Below are positions 8,585-17,786 of a DNA stretch of 64,000 bases, in pieces. The stretch spans positions 1-64,000 of the forward strand of contig CANQQZ010000008.1 in assembly GCA_947626135.1 (NCBI GenBank), read 5' to 3'. This DNA is from an uncultured Clostridia bacterium. Its GTDB lineage: Bacteria > Bacillota > Clostridia > UBA1381. Each line of letters starts with the position of its first letter. Position 1 is the stretch's first letter. The notes under the pieces were generated by a model, which searched no databases, was not told the DNA's origin, and saw nothing but the letters and a program-made list of their open reading frames with translations. Made by a program: the position numbers and the translations under genes.

Positions 8585-9283
8585 ATGGAAAATGAAAAGT
8601 ATACTATAGGTCTTGTGGACGTGAAATGGAGTATGGGCAGGGTGATTCTGCTTGTCGCTCTCGCATTTTTCAGCTTTATAATGAGAAGGTATGTGTCAAC
8701 AAATCCCTTTTTGCCGTTCTGGCTCGATGAGTTCAGCCCGATGCTTGCGGCGGCGATTGACGGTCCCGTGTTCGGCGCGGCGGTCTCCGCTCTGTGGCTG
8801 GTGATAGAAACGGCGATAAACGGATTTTCCGGTCATACGGCGCTTACGATATTGATGTACGCGATTATATCCGCGATATTCGGGGCAATGTTCAGGCTCG
8901 GATTTTTCGGCAGCAAAAAAACCGCGCCGATAGCGTTTATCGTTCTTGTTATTACCAATACGCTTATAGCCGTCGCGACAAGCATGGCGATTTTCGGGGA
9001 GTCCACATTTAATAATATTATAACATCCGCCATGCTGAAAATGTTTGAGCGGCTTGGAGTACACGGACTTTCGGACGGCATAATTTCATATATGGCGGCG
9101 AATATCGTGGACAAGCTGATTGTAATGCCGGCTATATTGCTGATAATAAAATATATACCGGATAAAGCCGCGGAATTCTTCTCGATAAATAAGCATATAC
9201 CGGTAACGGTGATTGTGGACTCGGATTTGGCGGATAAGTTTTACGTTGAACGCGCAAAACAGAATTCGGAGGCGGCAAAATGA
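8585..9283 (+). CDS. Multi-TM membrane protein, ECF S-component-like
   Basis: A 232-residue protein with about six TM helices. The segment FWLDEFSPMLAAAIDGPVFG followed by hydrophobic helices resembles substrate-binding S components of ECF transporters or related sensor domains, and a similar motif occurs in the fourth gene of this operon. The frame opens at a TTG (8564), but I place the start at ATG 8585 because GGAAGGAG at 8569-8576 is correctly spaced. No ECF ATPase or T component is nearby, so transport is unproven. It overlaps the K+ channel gene by 4 bp (ATGA). Confidence 0.65.
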   Translation: MENEKYTIGLVDVKWSMGRVILLVALAFFSFIMRRYVSTNPFLPFWLDEFSPMLAAAIDGPVFGAAVSALWLVIETAINGFSGHTALTILMYAIISAIFGAMFRLGFFGSKKTAPIAFIVLVITNTLIAVATSMAIFGESTFNNIITSAMLKMFERLGVHGLSDGIISYMAANIVDKLIVMPAILLIIKYIPDKAAEFFSINKHIPVTVIVDSDLADKFYVERAKQNSEAAK

Positions 9284-10014
9284 GAGAAAAAATTTGCAGC
9301 GTTATTTACGGGCAGCACACGAACGGGCGGTCAAGCGTATATTATGACTGGTTTATAATGACCGTCGCAATCGCGAGCGTGGTGCCGATGATGTTTCGCG
9401 GCGAGCTTTCGTGGTGGCTCAAATCGCTTGAATCAATTACGGTGTATATATTGTTTTTTGATTATATCCTCAGGTGGATGACGCATGATTTTCGAATGAA
9501 AAATCACTCGATCTGGGCATTTTTCATTTATCCGTTCACGCCGCTGGCGCTGATGGATATTGCGGGAATACTTCCGACTATCGGGCTGCTGCCGCCGAGC
9601 TTTATGATTTTAAGAGTGCTGCGGCTGGTGAAGCTCGCGCAGTATTCGCAAAGCTGCCGCAGGATTATGAACGTGTTCCGAAGTCAGAGCAAAACGCTTT
9701 GCTCGGTATTGATAATAGCCATCGCGTATATATTTATATCCGCGCTTATCATGTTTATTCATGAGCCTGCCGATAATTTTCCGACGTTTTTTGACGCGCT
9801 CTATTGGGCGACGACGGCGCTTACCACAGTAGGTTACGGCGATATTTATCCGTCGACGCAGATAGGACGGCTTATAAGTATGATTTCATCTCTTTTGGGA
9901 ATTGCGGTAATAGCTATGCCGGCAGGTATTGTAACAGCCGGATTTATGGATGAGCTTAACAAGGACCTGGCTGAGGAGAAGAAGAAAAAGGAGGACGGAA
10001 CCGATGAAAAGTAA
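9280..10014 (+). CDS. Voltage-gated-type potassium channel
   Basis: A 244-residue six-TM ion channel. The selectivity filter TTVGYGD is near residues 182-188, preceded by a pore helix (FDALYWATTALT) and followed by S6 (ISMISSLLGIAVIAMPAGIVTAG). The S4-like segment RVLRLVKLAQYSQSCRRI has regularly spaced positive residues, suggesting voltage sensing. The C-terminus is a short charged tail with no RCK domain. It is translationally coupled at both ends (4-bp overlap upstream, 11-bp overlap downstream), so it forms one functional unit with the neighbouring membrane proteins. Confidence 0.9.
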   Translation: MREKICSVIYGQHTNGRSSVYYDWFIMTVAIASVVPMMFRGELSWWLKSLESITVYILFFDYILRWMTHDFRMKNHSIWAFFIYPFTPLALMDIAGILPTIGLLPPSFMILRVLRLVKLAQYSQSCRRIMNVFRSQSKTLCSVLIIAIAYIFISALIMFIHEPADNFPTFFDALYWATTALTTVGYGDIYPSTQIGRLISMISSLLGIAVIAMPAGIVTAGFMDELNKDLAEEKKKKEDGTDEK

Positions 10015-10603
10015 TGAGCTGAAAAAATATGCCGTCATCATGTCAGTCGGGATCATCCTCAATATAGGAATGTATTGGATCGCGCACATACTGCGTCTGC
10101 CGGCGTGGCTGGACACGACGGGCACGGCATTCGCCGCCGCCGCGCTTGAGCCCGCGGCGGGGCTTATTATAGGCTATCTCACAAATCTGTTTGAATCAAA
10201 CGCGGTTTATATGAGCAACTCAATAATCTATTACGCCATAACGGCTCTTTGCGCGCTTGTTTTCGGACGTGTACTGCGCAGAAACGGCAAAATTTCATGG
10301 AAGCGTCTGCCGTTGGCTGCGGTGGTTTATATCGTTGGTTCATCAATTTTATCGGCGGCGATCGCTATGTGGCGTACAGGCTTTCCCAACAGCGGATGGG
10401 AGCGTTACTTTTTCGATATGGCTCGCGGAGCCGGCGTACCGGCGTTCCCGGCGCTGATGTTTGCCGCCGGAACGCTTAAGACAGCCGACACGGCTGTAAT
10501 GTGCGCGCTTGTGCCGCTGCTGTATACGCTGATGCCGGATAAATATAAAAACGAATTTCACCGCGAAAATCTGACGTGGAAATCCCCGTTCAGGGAGAAT
10601 TGA
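10004..10603 (+). CDS. Multi-TM membrane protein, paralogue-like to the 8585 gene
   Basis: A 199-residue protein with five or six TM helices. WLDTTGTAFAAAALEPAAGLIIG matches the pattern WLDxxxxxxAAAxxxPxxG of the protein at 8585, which suggests a shared ECF-S-like fold. I chose ATG 10004 because AAGGAGG lies about 10 bp upstream; the longer frame from 9950 only adds residues that shadow the channel gene. It is the last gene of the operon, and no clear T-rich terminator follows before the convergent nfo gene. Confidence 0.65.
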   Translation: MKSNELKKYAVIMSVGIILNIGMYWIAHILRLPAWLDTTGTAFAAAALEPAAGLIIGYLTNLFESNAVYMSNSIIYYAITALCALVFGRVLRRNGKISWKRLPLAAVVYIVGSSILSAAIAMWRTGFPNSGWERYFFDMARGAGVPAFPALMFAAGTLKTADTAVMCALVPLLYTLMPDKYKNEFHRENLTWKSPFREN

Positions 10604-10652
10604 GAATCGTTTTTTGGATCGTTCTGAGCGCGGAATACAAGCCGCGCCTTTT

Positions 10653-11483
10653 CTATGCCATCCATTCGCGTATTAACGAAATCTCTTTTTTATACCCGTC
10701 GTCGTCGTTGGGCGTTTCGAGAATAAACGGCTTGTTTTGTAAAAGCGGATGCCGGACGACATTTTTCAGCGTATCGGCGCCGATATGTCCCTCGCCGATT
10801 TTGTTATGCCTGTCCTTATGTGACGCGAGACCGTTCATGCTGTCGTTAAAATGCACCGCGCAAAGCCTGTCTATGCCTATAATACGGTCAAATTCCGACA
10901 ACACCCCGTCAAGATTGTTTTCTATATCGTAGCCTCCGTCCCATGTATGGCACGTGTCAAAGCAAATCCCGAGCTTTTCCGGCACATCAACGCGGTCTAT
11001 AATCGCGCGGAGCTCCTCAAAATTCCGTCCGACCTCGCTGCCCTTGCCGGACATGGTTTCAAGCAGGACAACAGTGTTCATATCGGGACACAGCACATCG
11101 TTAAGTGCGGAGGCTATGAGCTCTATCCCTTTTTCCGCGCCCTGACCCACATGGCTTCCGGGATGAAAGTTGTAATAATTTCCGGGGAGATACTCCATCC
11201 GCTCCAGATCGTCGCGCAGCATATCAACGGAAAATCTGCGTATATCCTCCTTTGCCGCGCATACGTTCATTGTATAAGGAGCGTGCGCCACCAGCTTTCC
11301 GAAACGATTTTCGTCCATGAGCCGTATCAGCCGCTTTACGTCCTCGGGATCGATTTCCTTTGCCTTTCCTCCGCGCGGATTGCGTGTGAAAAACGCGAAC
11401 GTGTCTCCGCCGAGGGCTAATTCCATACGTCCCATCGCCTCAAACCCCTTAGACGCGGATACGTGGTTTCCGATATATATCAT
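10653..11483 (-). CDS. nfo: Deoxyribonuclease IV (endonuclease IV)
   Basis: A zinc-dependent AP endonuclease of base excision repair, 276 residues, normal length. The TIM-barrel family start IGNHVSASKGFEAM and metal ligands in HAPYTMNV, NFHPGSHVGQG, LLETMSGKGSEVG, CFDTCHTWDGGYD, HFNDS and KDRHNKIGEGHIG are visible, in the order typical of the family. It starts 22 bp after the htpG stop, so it is probably co-transcribed from the CIRCE-controlled htpG promoter, which would make this repair enzyme heat-inducible here (inference). Confidence 0.96.
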   Translation of the reverse strand: MIYIGNHVSASKGFEAMGRMELALGGDTFAFFTRNPRGGKAKEIDPEDVKRLIRLMDENRFGKLVAHAPYTMNVCAAKEDIRRFSVDMLRDDLERMEYLPGNYYNFHPGSHVGQGAEKGIELIASALNDVLCPDMNTVVLLETMSGKGSEVGRNFEELRAIIDRVDVPEKLGICFDTCHTWDGGYDIENNLDGVLSEFDRIIGIDRLCAVHFNDSMNGLASHKDRHNKIGEGHIGADTLKNVVRHPLLQNKPFILETPNDDDGYKKEISLIREWMA

Positions 11484-11505
11484 AGCTGTTACCTCTTTCG
11501 GTATA

Positions 11506-13353
11506 TTAATAAAGTCTGCCGAGAAGCTTTGCGGAGCGCTCTATAAATTTAGTCATGCGCTCGCCGGAAAGCGGGGCGTGGCTGATTTTCGCGAGATCGT
11601 AAACGTGGTCTATCACAAGCTCCGCGTCCTCGTCGGTCAGCGTACCGAGCTTTTTGATGAGCTCGTTATTTGAATTTAACACAAGCGTAAATTCATCCTT
11701 AAACATATCGGACATATATGCCATCTGCTGCCCCATTGACCTGTACATTTCCTGCATACGTCTCGACTGCTCGCCCAGCAGTATGACAGCCGGAATTTCC
11801 TCGTTTTTAAGCGACTGCACTTCAATTTTCAGATTTTCATCGTTTAAGCGGGCCCTGAATTTTTCAATAAGCTTTTTATCCTCGTCATTGTCCTCGCCGT
11901 TCTTTTCGCCGACCTCGTCGGCGATGGATGAGTCTATGCGCTTAAAGGTTACGCCGTCGGACTGCATCTTCATTTCCATAAACGATATGAAATGGGTGTC
12001 CATAACCGCCGGCATAACGAGAGCGTTTAATCCCTGCTCCTTGAATAAATTTACGTACTGAGTCTGCTGAAGCGGGTCGGAAACGTAATAAACGGTCTTT
12101 TTATCCCCCTCCAAATATTCCGGAAGAGTGATATATTTGTCGTTTATATCCTTGTATATGACGATATCCTTTACCCTTTCGTAGAATTTTTCATCGCGCA
12201 TACATCCGTATTTGATGAATATATCGATATCAGCCCAGTATTTCTCGAAATTCTCTCTATCGTCCTTGTAAAGGCTCGTGAGCTTATCCGCGACCTTTTT
12301 GGTAATATGCGACGAAATCTTCTTAACGTAACCGTCGTTCTGCAAAAAGCTTCTCGATACATTAAGCGGCAGATCCGGGCAGTCAACAACACCCTTTAAC
12401 AGCAGCAGAAATTCCGGTATTACCTCCTTGACGTTATCCGCCACGAACACCTGGTTGTTGTACAGCTTTACCTGTCCCTCCACTCCGGCGAACTCATGGT
12501 TCAATTTCGGGAAATAGAGTATGCCCTTCAGGTTAAAAGGAAAGTCAACGTTCAGATGAATCCAGAACAGCGGCTCGTTGAAATCCATAAAAACGTCACG
12601 GTAAAATTCCTTATATTCCTCGTCCGTACATTCCGACGGCTTTTTCATCCACAGCGGCGATGTGTTATTGACGGGCTTCTGCTCAATCTCGTTGCCGTCG
12701 GAATCCTTTTCGGGCTCCTTGCCGAACACATCGAGATAGATTTCCGTCGGTAAAAACGCGCAGTATTTGTTTAAAATTTCACGGATCTTAAACTCGTCCA
12801 AAAATTCAGCGCTGTCCTCGGCAATGTTGAGCGTTATGGTAGTTCCGCGGGTCTGGCGTGTGCAGTCGGTAAGCTCGTATTCCATGCTTCCGTCGCATGT
12901 CCATTTGGCGGGCTTTGCGCCGGTCTCGTATGAAAGCGAGTCAATTTCAACGCTGTCCGCCACCATGAACGCGCTGTAAAAGCCCAGCCCGAAATGACCT
13001 ATTATCTGCGCTCCGTCGTTTTCGCCCTCCTCCTTGTATTTTTCCAAAAAGTCAGCCGCGCCGGAAAAAGCGATCTGGTTTATATACTTGTCAATTTCCT
13101 CCGCGGTCATGCCTATTCCGTTATCGCTTATCATAAGCTTTTTCGCGTCGGGACAAACCGTAACGCGAACCTCGTATTTCTCATCGTCCTGCGCTTTTGC
13201 GCTCCCCAGCGACGCAAGCTTTTTAAATTTCGTCACCGCGTCGCAGCCGTTTGATACAAGCTCTCTTAAAAAGATGTCTTTATCCGAATAGAGCCATTTT
13301 TTTATAATTGGAAATAAATTTTCCGAATCAACGGAAATATTACCCTTTGCCAT
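11506..13353 (-). CDS. htpG: Molecular chaperone HtpG (Hsp90)
   Basis: Bacterial Hsp90, 615 residues. The GHKL ATPase motifs are ELVSNGCDA, DNGIGMT and GHFGLGFYSAF. The middle domain (LYFPK, LYNNQVFV) and a C-terminal dimerisation domain follow. A charged insertion is present near 230-240. The promoter region on the minus strand has TTGACT and TAAGAT (16 bp apart) with a perfect CIRCE element just upstream of the -35, implying HrcA repression. In B. subtilis htpG is not a CIRCE gene, so this wiring differs from the model. Confidence 0.97.
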   Translation of the reverse strand: MAKGNISVDSENLFPIIKKWLYSDKDIFLRELVSNGCDAVTKFKKLASLGSAKAQDDEKYEVRVTVCPDAKKLMISDNGIGMTAEEIDKYINQIAFSGAADFLEKYKEEGENDGAQIIGHFGLGFYSAFMVADSVEIDSLSYETGAKPAKWTCDGSMEYELTDCTRQTRGTTITLNIAEDSAEFLDEFKIREILNKYCAFLPTEIYLDVFGKEPEKDSDGNEIEQKPVNNTSPLWMKKPSECTDEEYKEFYRDVFMDFNEPLFWIHLNVDFPFNLKGILYFPKLNHEFAGVEGQVKLYNNQVFVADNVKEVIPEFLLLLKGVVDCPDLPLNVSRSFLQNDGYVKKISSHITKKVADKLTSLYKDDRENFEKYWADIDIFIKYGCMRDEKFYERVKDIVIYKDINDKYITLPEYLEGDKKTVYYVSDPLQQTQYVNLFKEQGLNALVMPAVMDTHFISFMEMKMQSDGVTFKRIDSSIADEVGEKNGEDNDEDKKLIEKFRARLNDENLKIEVQSLKNEEIPAVILLGEQSRRMQEMYRSMGQQMAYMSDMFKDEFTLVLNSNNELIKKLGTLTDEDAELVIDHVYDLAKISHAPLSGERMTKFIERSAKLLGRLY

Positions 13354-13474
13354 TTAAAAATCACCTCATAGTATTTTGATTTCGATGCAATAACTCATAA
13401 AGGAGACAAACCGCTCCTGTAAGATATTGCTTAAAGTATATCTTAGCACAATTTTATAAAAAGTCAATACTTTT

Positions 13475-13501
13475 TTAGCACTCTTCGCGCGAGAGTGCTA
13501 A
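13475..13501. promoter_or_regulatory. CIRCE element (HrcA operator) upstream of htpG
   Basis: TTAGCACTC and GAGTGCTAA flank a 9-bp spacer, an exact match to the CIRCE consensus. It lies just upstream of the htpG -35 (minus strand, TTGACT near 13461-13466). Confidence 0.95.
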
Positions 13502-13530
13502 AATTTACATATTATTCATATTTTACAGCC

Positions 13531-14187
13531 TTACCACGTTTCGCATTGAAGCCTTTCCGATAAAGCTCTAAGCTCGCTTCTGTACTTTTTGTGCCCGGGT
13601 TCATATTTTTCAACCTCCCGCCAAAATGCGTCGGAATGGTCCATATGCTTCATATGCGACAGCTCATGGATTACGACGTAGTCCAGGGCTTTCGGGCTTG
13701 CCATGATTAAAAACCATGAAAAGTTAAGTGCTCCCTTTGCAGAGCAGGAGCCCCATCGGGTTTTCGCGCCGTTTATTTTGACCGATGCGGGAATGCTTCC
13801 CGTTATGTCCGAAAAATATTTCACGCGCTCACGTATTACGCGCTCCGCAGCCATACGGTAAAGCGCGGTGACCTGGTTTTTTACGCTGCCCTCCGTTACG
13901 AAAAAGCAATCGTTTCCGATTTCCGCTGCCGCGCCGCGGAGGATTTTATATTTTTTACCGCGAAATAATATTTCCGAATTAATGTCAGGCGCAAATCTGT
14001 TTCTCTTTTCCTTTTTTTCAAGTCCGGCTTTAATATATCCGCGAAGAGTGCTTTCCTTTGATTTCACAAATTCGTCGATTTCCCGGACCGTGGTTCTTAA
14101 CGGGGCTCTCACCTCAACGGAGCCGTCGTCAAGCACATACGCGGCGAGAGTTTTCCTTTTTGAACGTTTCAGCGTGTATTCAAGCAT
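13531..14187 (-). CDS. YgjP-like metallopeptidase domain protein (M48 family, DUF45)
   Basis: A 218-residue cytoplasmic protein with a zinc-protease signature HELSHMKHMDHS near residue 174 and the family block KTRWGSCSAKGALNFSW preceding it. The conserved pair is characteristic of the YgjP/SprT-like family. Substrate and role are unknown; the family is widespread and sometimes found with restriction systems, but here it stands alone between htpG and a phosphoesterase gene. Confidence 0.9.
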   Translation of the reverse strand: MLEYTLKRSKRKTLAAYVLDDGSVEVRAPLRTTVREIDEFVKSKESTLRGYIKAGLEKKEKRNRFAPDINSEILFRGKKYKILRGAAAEIGNDCFFVTEGSVKNQVTALYRMAAERVIRERVKYFSDITGSIPASVKINGAKTRWGSCSAKGALNFSWFLIMASPKALDYVVIHELSHMKHMDHSDAFWREVEKYEPGHKKYRSELRALSERLQCETW

Positions 14188-14537
14188 TATTTGTCACCTC
14201 TGTTATAAAATTATATCACGCGCCGCTTTTTGGGTCAATATTTTGCGGGATTTTAAATCGCATATAAAAAGGTAAACCGCGGATTATCCGCGGTTTACCT
14301 TGGTCCGGCGTTTGCTTTCAATACCCCGGCTTTGAATTAAATTAGGCTGTTATTATTATATGCAAAGCCTGCGGGATTTACCACAAATTAACAAATTTTT
14401 ATAAAAATTCAACCGGATTTTTATGTTTACCGAAAATAAGCGTGACATTCTAATCCGCATAAAAACGGGATTTTTCGGCAATTTGCTCATAAAATGTCAC
14501 GTTTCTTTTAGAAATATCAAAAAAAGTGAGAAAATTG
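14188..14537. other. Intergenic region with terminator and a long-spaced dyad
   Basis: This 350-bp AT-rich gap holds the terminator at 14266-14301 and an inverted repeat: CGTGACATT at 14441-14449 and AATGTCACG at 14493-14501, with a 43-bp loop. I see no coding potential. The dyad could be an RNA hairpin in the 3' region of the phosphoesterase transcript. Confidence 0.5.
14266..14301 (-). terminator. Intrinsic terminator of the phosphoesterase gene
   Basis: GGTAAACCGCGGAT pairs with ATCCGCGGTTTACC. On the minus strand it is followed by TTTTTAT, so it ends transcripts coming from 14538. Confidence 0.85.
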
Positions 14538-15008
14538 TCACAAATCTACAATTTTTGTTTTCAATACTCCGTTTTCGATTTCCGCTTCCGCATAGGTTCT
14601 TGAAAAGCGCACGCTTCCGGGATTTAAAATAATCATTTTGCCCCGGTATTCCGTGCGGGGCGTATGAGTATGCCCGAACACGACGAGTCCGGCGTTTGTC
14701 TTCTCGCCCTTTTCCGCAAGGGCGGAGAGGGAAAGGTCATACTTCACTCTTTCGATATGACCGTGAACGATGAGAATTTTTACGCCGCCAACAGTGACCG
14801 TAAGCTTATCGGGCGCTCCGGAAAGAAAATCATTGTTCCCGCGGACATAGTATACGGGTATTTCCGGGAACGCGTATTTTAAATCCTCGGCGTCGCGCGC
14901 GCTGTCGCCGGCGTGGATGACCGCGGTGATATCCGGTATTGTTGACATAAGACGTATGCACGGCTCCGTATAACCGTGGGTATCGGAAAAAATCAGTATT
15001 CGTTTCAT
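14538..15008 (-). CDS. YfcE/MJ0936-family metallophosphoesterase
   Basis: A 156-residue calcineurin-like phosphodiesterase. Metal-binding motifs are FSDTHG at the N-terminus, HAGDSARD, VRGNNDF, IVHGH and VFGHTHTPR, the complete set for this family. In many Firmicutes the gene follows the rdgB nucleotide pyrophosphatase gene; that partner is absent here. The physiological substrate is not known. Confidence 0.92.
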   Translation of the reverse strand: MKRILIFSDTHGYTEPCIRLMSTIPDITAVIHAGDSARDAEDLKYAFPEIPVYYVRGNNDFLSGAPDKLTVTVGGVKILIVHGHIERVKYDLSLSALAEKGEKTNAGLVVFGHTHTPRTEYRGKMIILNPGSVRFSRTYAEAEIENGVLKTKIVDL

Positions 15009-15107
15009 AAGCCGACCTCCGGAACAAAGATTTGCAGTACAAGTATAACACGATAGTCGAAATATGTCAAAAAAAGTCGTAAACTTTTTGCAAATCGGCG
15101 ACGGATT

Positions 15108-15140
15108 TTGACAAATTTTTCTTATCCGCGGTGGTATAAT
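15108..15140 (+). promoter_or_regulatory. spoIIE promoter with 21-bp spacer and candidate Spo0A boxes
   Basis: TTGACA (15108-15113) and TATAAT (15135-15140) are exact hexamers separated by 21 bp, too far for unaided sigma-A. The B. subtilis spoIIE promoter is known for the same 21-bp spacing and for activation by Spo0A-P. Possible 0A boxes upstream are AGTCGAA near 15055 and TGTCAAA near 15065. Confidence 0.8.
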
Positions 15141-15187
15141 CTATCTGCCGGATAATGAGTAACAAAAATGGAAGGATGTGGGAGAAT

Positions 15188-17491
15188 ATGCCAAGACCAC
15201 AATTAGCCGAGGAGCTCAGGAACGCGGCTCCGCTGCGGGCGCCCGTACTGAGAGACGCTCCGGCAGCCGCGCTGCTGTTTTTGGTATCGCGCGCGTCGGT
15301 GCTGGGGACGTTTCCGTTTTCTATGGCTTTTTTTGCCGCGTGCTTTGATAAAACCATAGCGTATCTGGGTGTGACGGTCATGTGCATAGGGCTTATGAGC
15401 GCGGGCGCGGGCGTGGCTGCCGTCAGGTACATGGTGGCGGCGCTCATATACTGGCTGTTCGACCGGCTCCGCCCCCCGAAGCTGCGCGCGAGAACCGCCG
15501 AAAGCGCCGCCTGCGGAATATCCGTATGCATAGGCGGCTTATTCGTGCTGCTTGCGGATTTTAACGGTCCTTATGACATACTTATCCTTTTGGCTGAAGG
15601 GATAATCGCCGCGCTTATGTACCTGGTGTTTTTTAAAGCCGACACGCTTATAAAAACGCGCCGCAGCCGCGCGCAGGCGGCAAAGGATGAAATTGTGAGC
15701 ACGGCGATTTCAGCCGGCGTTATAATAACGGGCTTTCACGGCGTAACGTTTCCCCTCGGTATAAGTCTTTCCGGAATAGCGGCTGTTTACGCGGTGATAA
15801 GCATAGCGTATCATTCAACGCTCAGCGCTGCGGGCAGCGGAGGCTTGTGCATCGGCTTTATGAGCGCGATGAACACGCCGGATGCCATGTCGTCAATGGG
15901 CTTTATGGGTATTTCGGGATTGTTTGCAAATTTGCTTAAATCCTTCGGACGCATAGGCGCCGCCGCCGGTATGGCGCTCGGCACAGCCGCCGCCGTCCTG
16001 TATTCGGGCTACGCGGAGGCGGTCCCCGTAAATGCTTATGAATCTGCGGCGGGAATTATGCTGTTTTTGCTTACCCCGACGCGCGTACATAATTTTTTGG
16101 GCGCATATTTTGCAAACAGTATCGTGATTGAAAACGTAAGCCTTGAAATGCGCGTGAAGGACTATCTGACCCTTCGGCTGCAACAGGTTTCGGATGCGTT
16201 TTCAGCGCTCACGGCGAGCTTTACGGACGCTTCGGACAAGCGTCTCAAGCTTTACGGACGCGAGTTCGGGACAATGCTCGACGACATAACGGAGCGCGTC
16301 TGCGCCGATTGTCCGATGTTTAACAAATGCTGGCAGTCGGAATTTTCCGACAGCTACCGGCGAGTGTCGGATTTGCTTGCGAAAATCGAGCGCGAGGGGA
16401 TTTTGCTCAGCGCTCCGGATACGTTCGCTAAGAAATGCGCGAGATCGGATAAATTTATATCGGAGTTCAATCATGTATACGAAATTTACAAGCGGGATAC
16501 CATGCGCAGGGGCGAGGCTATAAGCGGACGCGATCTGCTTGCCGGTCAGTACGGCGAGGTTTCGCGCATGCTCAAGAGTATGTCCGAGGAGGTGGAGGAT
16601 GGATTTTCTTTCCGTGAGGATTTGGAAGAGGCGGCTGTCGCGGAGTTGGACAAGTACGGCGTGAATGTGTTTGAAATAAGCGTTGTGGAGAGCACTCTCG
16701 GAAGGCTTGAAATTTTTGCCGGTCTGGGGCTCGGCTCCGACATAAAACGCGTCGAGGCGGTTCTGAGTGAAATTACCGGTACGCCGATAGGCTATGACAG
16801 CACAGGCAAAAACGGAATTATGCGATTTGTGTCAAAACCGCGCTACAGCGCCGATTTTGCGGTTCGGCAGAGGTGCCGGGATCACAGCCGCGTATGCGGC
16901 GACAGCGTAAGCGTGATCAAAACCGGCGATTACAGAATGTATTTTATAATATCCGACGGTATGGGCAGCGGGAAAAAAGCCTCCGAGGAGAGTAAGATTA
17001 CAATCAAGCTGCTCAGCGATTTTCTCAAAGCCGGATTCGGGGTCAAAACCGCTATCGAAATGATTAACTCCGCTCTTTGCCTGAAGCTCGGGGACGAATG
17101 CTTCGCGACAATCGATTTGCTTTGTCTTGACCTGATGACGGGCTATGCGGAATTTTATAAAATCGGCGCGGCGCAGAGCTTTGTTTATTCCGAGGGAAAG
17201 GTGGACACGCTGTTTTCGGCGTCCATTCCGGCGGGTATGCTTGCGGGCGTTAAGGTCACCGCTCAGCGCAGGCGTCTCGATGACGGGGATACCGTTATTA
17301 TGGTCTCGGACGGCGTGAGCGAGGCGGGATTTACAGCCGCGCGCACGGAATGGATAAAAAAGGAGCTCACATCGCTTGCCGACAACATGGCTGATATGGC
17401 GGACAATATTCTCCATAAGGCAATGCGGAAAAACCGGGACGCGGTTATTGACGATATGAGTGTAATTGCGATACGGGTCTTGGAGGAATAA
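15188..17491 (+). CDS. spoIIE: Stage II sporulation protein E (SpoIIE phosphatase)
   Basis: SpoIIE dephosphorylates SpoIIAA to release sigma-F in the forespore and acts at the asymmetric septum. The first third is hydrophobic with about ten TM helices, a central regulatory region (about 320-540) contains CxDCPMFNKCW-type cysteines, and a C-terminal PP2C domain has metal-binding aspartates in IISDGMGSGKKA and VIMVSDGVSE. I chose ATG 15188 because GGGAGAAT lies directly upstream; the ATG at 15155 would sit about 8 nt from the predicted transcription start without a ribosome site. Confidence 0.95.
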   Translation: MPRPQLAEELRNAAPLRAPVLRDAPAAALLFLVSRASVLGTFPFSMAFFAACFDKTIAYLGVTVMCIGLMSAGAGVAAVRYMVAALIYWLFDRLRPPKLRARTAESAACGISVCIGGLFVLLADFNGPYDILILLAEGIIAALMYLVFFKADTLIKTRRSRAQAAKDEIVSTAISAGVIITGFHGVTFPLGISLSGIAAVYAVISIAYHSTLSAAGSGGLCIGFMSAMNTPDAMSSMGFMGISGLFANLLKSFGRIGAAAGMALGTAAAVLYSGYAEAVPVNAYESAAGIMLFLLTPTRVHNFLGAYFANSIVIENVSLEMRVKDYLTLRLQQVSDAFSALTASFTDASDKRLKLYGREFGTMLDDITERVCADCPMFNKCWQSEFSDSYRRVSDLLAKIEREGILLSAPDTFAKKCARSDKFISEFNHVYEIYKRDTMRRGEAISGRDLLAGQYGEVSRMLKSMSEEVEDGFSFREDLEEAAVAELDKYGVNVFEISVVESTLGRLEIFAGLGLGSDIKRVEAVLSEITGTPIGYDSTGKNGIMRFVSKPRYSADFAVRQRCRDHSRVCGDSVSVIKTGDYRMYFIISDGMGSGKKASEESKITIKLLSDFLKAGFGVKTAIEMINSALCLKLGDECFATIDLLCLDLMTGYAEFYKIGAAQSFVYSEGKVDTLFSASIPAGMLAGVKVTAQRRRLDDGDTVIMVSDGVSEAGFTAARTEWIKKELTSLADNMADMADNILHKAMRKNRDAVIDDMSVIAIRVLEE

Positions 17492-17585
17492 AAATTGAAA
17501 AAATTTCCTTGTTTTTAATTCCGTCAGTGTGAGATACTATAATTGATGACAGAACATCATATTTTCAAGACGGAGGTACAGTAAA

Positions 17586-17762
17586 ATGAGTGATTGCAAA
17601 TGCGATAAGAACAACAGCATAAGATGCAGCGTGACACAATGCCGTCATCATTGCCAAACAGCGGACTACTGCTCGCTGCCGGCAATTCAGGTAGGCACGC
17701 ATGAGGCGAACCCGACAATGGTAGAGTGTACGGATTGTAATTCCTTCGAGCTCAGAAGCTGA
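17586..17762 (+). CDS. DUF1540 small cysteine-rich protein
   Basis: A 58-residue protein with cysteines in IRCSVTQCRHHC, DYCSLPAIQVG and ECTDCNSFE, the pattern of the DUF1540 domain, likely a small metal-binding module of unknown function. A ribosome site CGGAGG precedes the ATG and TATAAT at about 17537 is a possible -10. It follows spoIIE by 94 bp and ends in its own terminator. Such proteins are common in spore-forming Clostridia. Confidence 0.85.
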   Translation: MSDCKCDKNNSIRCSVTQCRHHCQTADYCSLPAIQVGTHEANPTMVECTDCNSFELRS

Positions 17763-17786
17763 GAAAAAGTTCATTGTTATAATCAA

